From positions 9,116 through 14,980 of the forward strand of contig JAUNJW010000016.1 of NCBI GenBank assembly GCA_030533035.1: DNA of 5,865 bases, read 5' to 3'. Position numbers and translations under genes: made by a program. A model generated the notes under the pieces. It was not told the origin of the DNA. It was given only the letters and a program-made list of their open reading frames with translations, and searched no databases. Shown in pieces: positions 5,326 to 5,865 of this stretch; the stretch's first letter is position 1, and each line of letters opens with the position of its first letter. The stretch is from Erysipelotrichaceae bacterium (GTDB lineage Bacteria > Bacillota_I > Bacilli_A > Erysipelotrichales > Erysipelotrichaceae).

Positions 5326-5865
5326 ATGAAACTGAAAGATATTCATATCCGTGACCCGTTTATTCTCAATGAAAAGGGCACATATTATCTCTACGGCACC
5401 AGGGGACCTACATGCTGGGTTGAGCAGGATGGCATTGACGGCTATGTTTCCAGAGATCTTGAAAACTGGGAAGGCCCTTTTGAAGTGTTCCATAAACCGG
5501 AAGGATTTACAGAAGACAGATGTTACTGGGCGCCGGAAGTGCACCGTTACAAAGGGGCCTATTACATGTTTGCGACATTTGACAGCTCACAGAGGAAGCG
5601 CAAGGGTACAATGATCCTCAAAGCTGATCAGCCGCTTGGACCATTCCTTCCCCACAGCAAAAGGTTCGCCACCCCAAAAGAATGGAACTGCCTGGACGGC
5701 ACCTTCTGCCTTTCAAAAGCCGGAGTGCCATATATGATTTTCTGCCATGAATGGCTTGACCTGGTTGACGGGGAAATGTGTTATGTACAGCTCAGCAATG
5801 ATCTGACGGAAGCCGTTTCCGAACCTGTCAGGATGTTCTCCGCTTCTGAAGCGGAACCCTGGGTG
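5326..5865 (+). CDS. Glycoside hydrolase family 43-like protein, 3'-truncated by the window edge
   Basis: The first 180 residues of a five-bladed beta-propeller glycosidase of the GH43 type, a family that removes arabinose, xylose or galactose units from plant polysaccharides and oligosaccharides. The sequence begins with IHIRDPFIL (6-14), the classical GH43 opening with D10 as likely general base. It continues with TYYLYGT (19-25), an SRDLENWEGP blade motif (42-51), WAPEVH (68-73), GAYYMFAT (77-84) and LDGTF (123-127), where D124 is a candidate for the second acidic residue. The general acid Glu is not clearly within the visible part; the fragment ends in SEAEPWV, which often lies just before it. 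There is no signal peptide, so the enzyme is probably cytoplasmic and acts on imported oligosaccharides. The frame runs open to the window edge. It is divergent from the lipoprotein esterase. The exact substrate cannot be told. Confidence 0.85.
   Translation, partial: MKLKDIHIRDPFILNEKGTYYLYGTRGPTCWVEQDGIDGYVSRDLENWEGPFEVFHKPEGFTEDRCYWAPEVHRYKGAYYMFATFDSSQRKRKGTMILKADQPLGPFLPHSKRFATPKEWNCLDGTFCLSKAGVPYMIFCHEWLDLVDGEMCYVQLSNDLTEAVSEPVRMFSASEAEPWV

Overview
The window looks like a chromosomal piece of an anaerobic, probably gut-associated Firmicute. A member of the Erysipelotrichaceae or a related group is my guess, at low confidence. The reasons are an oxygen-sensitive [FeFe]-hydrogenase, strong AGGAG-type ribosome binding sites, near-consensus TATAAT boxes, compact intrinsic terminators, a Gram-positive style lipoprotein and moderate GC. 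No RNA gene, CRISPR array, insertion sequence, integrase or phage gene is visible. I do not see a clearly new multi-gene system.

Layout from left to right: (1) 1-810, plus strand, is the C-terminal part of a ROK-family sugar kinase or regulator that lacks the usual zinc-binding motif. It ends at a perfect 14-bp palindrome and, further on, an intrinsic terminator. (2) 811-1198 has no recognisable gene. It carries that terminator, about 190 bases of unexplained sequence, and the promoter and ribosome binding site of the next gene. (3) 1199-2683, plus strand, is a stand-alone, multi-cluster [FeFe]-hydrogenase whose H-cluster loops fit group B rather than the classical group A enzymes. (4) A 12-bp hairpin at 2713-2743 separates it from the convergent gene and probably terminates both. 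(5) 2759-3502, minus strand, is a cytoplasmic SGNH/GDSL-type hydrolase. (6) 3682-5115, minus strand, is a secreted lipoprotein esterase of the alpha/beta-hydrolase fold with a probable Ig-like N-terminal domain. It has its own extended -10 promoter and its own terminator. (7) From 5326 to the right edge, plus strand, is the start of a cytoplasmic glycoside hydrolase family 43-like protein, divergent from the esterase.

The right half reads as a small carbohydrate-use neighbourhood. A surface-anchored esterase could remove acyl groups from plant or host glycans outside the cell, and a cytoplasmic GH43-like glycosidase and an SGNH esterase could finish the imported oligosaccharides. The ROK protein at the left edge fits sugar metabolism too. 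The hydrogenase would dispose of fermentation electrons as H2, or perform another redox role, and appears to be an independent transcription unit inserted between these genes. The substrate links are inference from family and gene order only.
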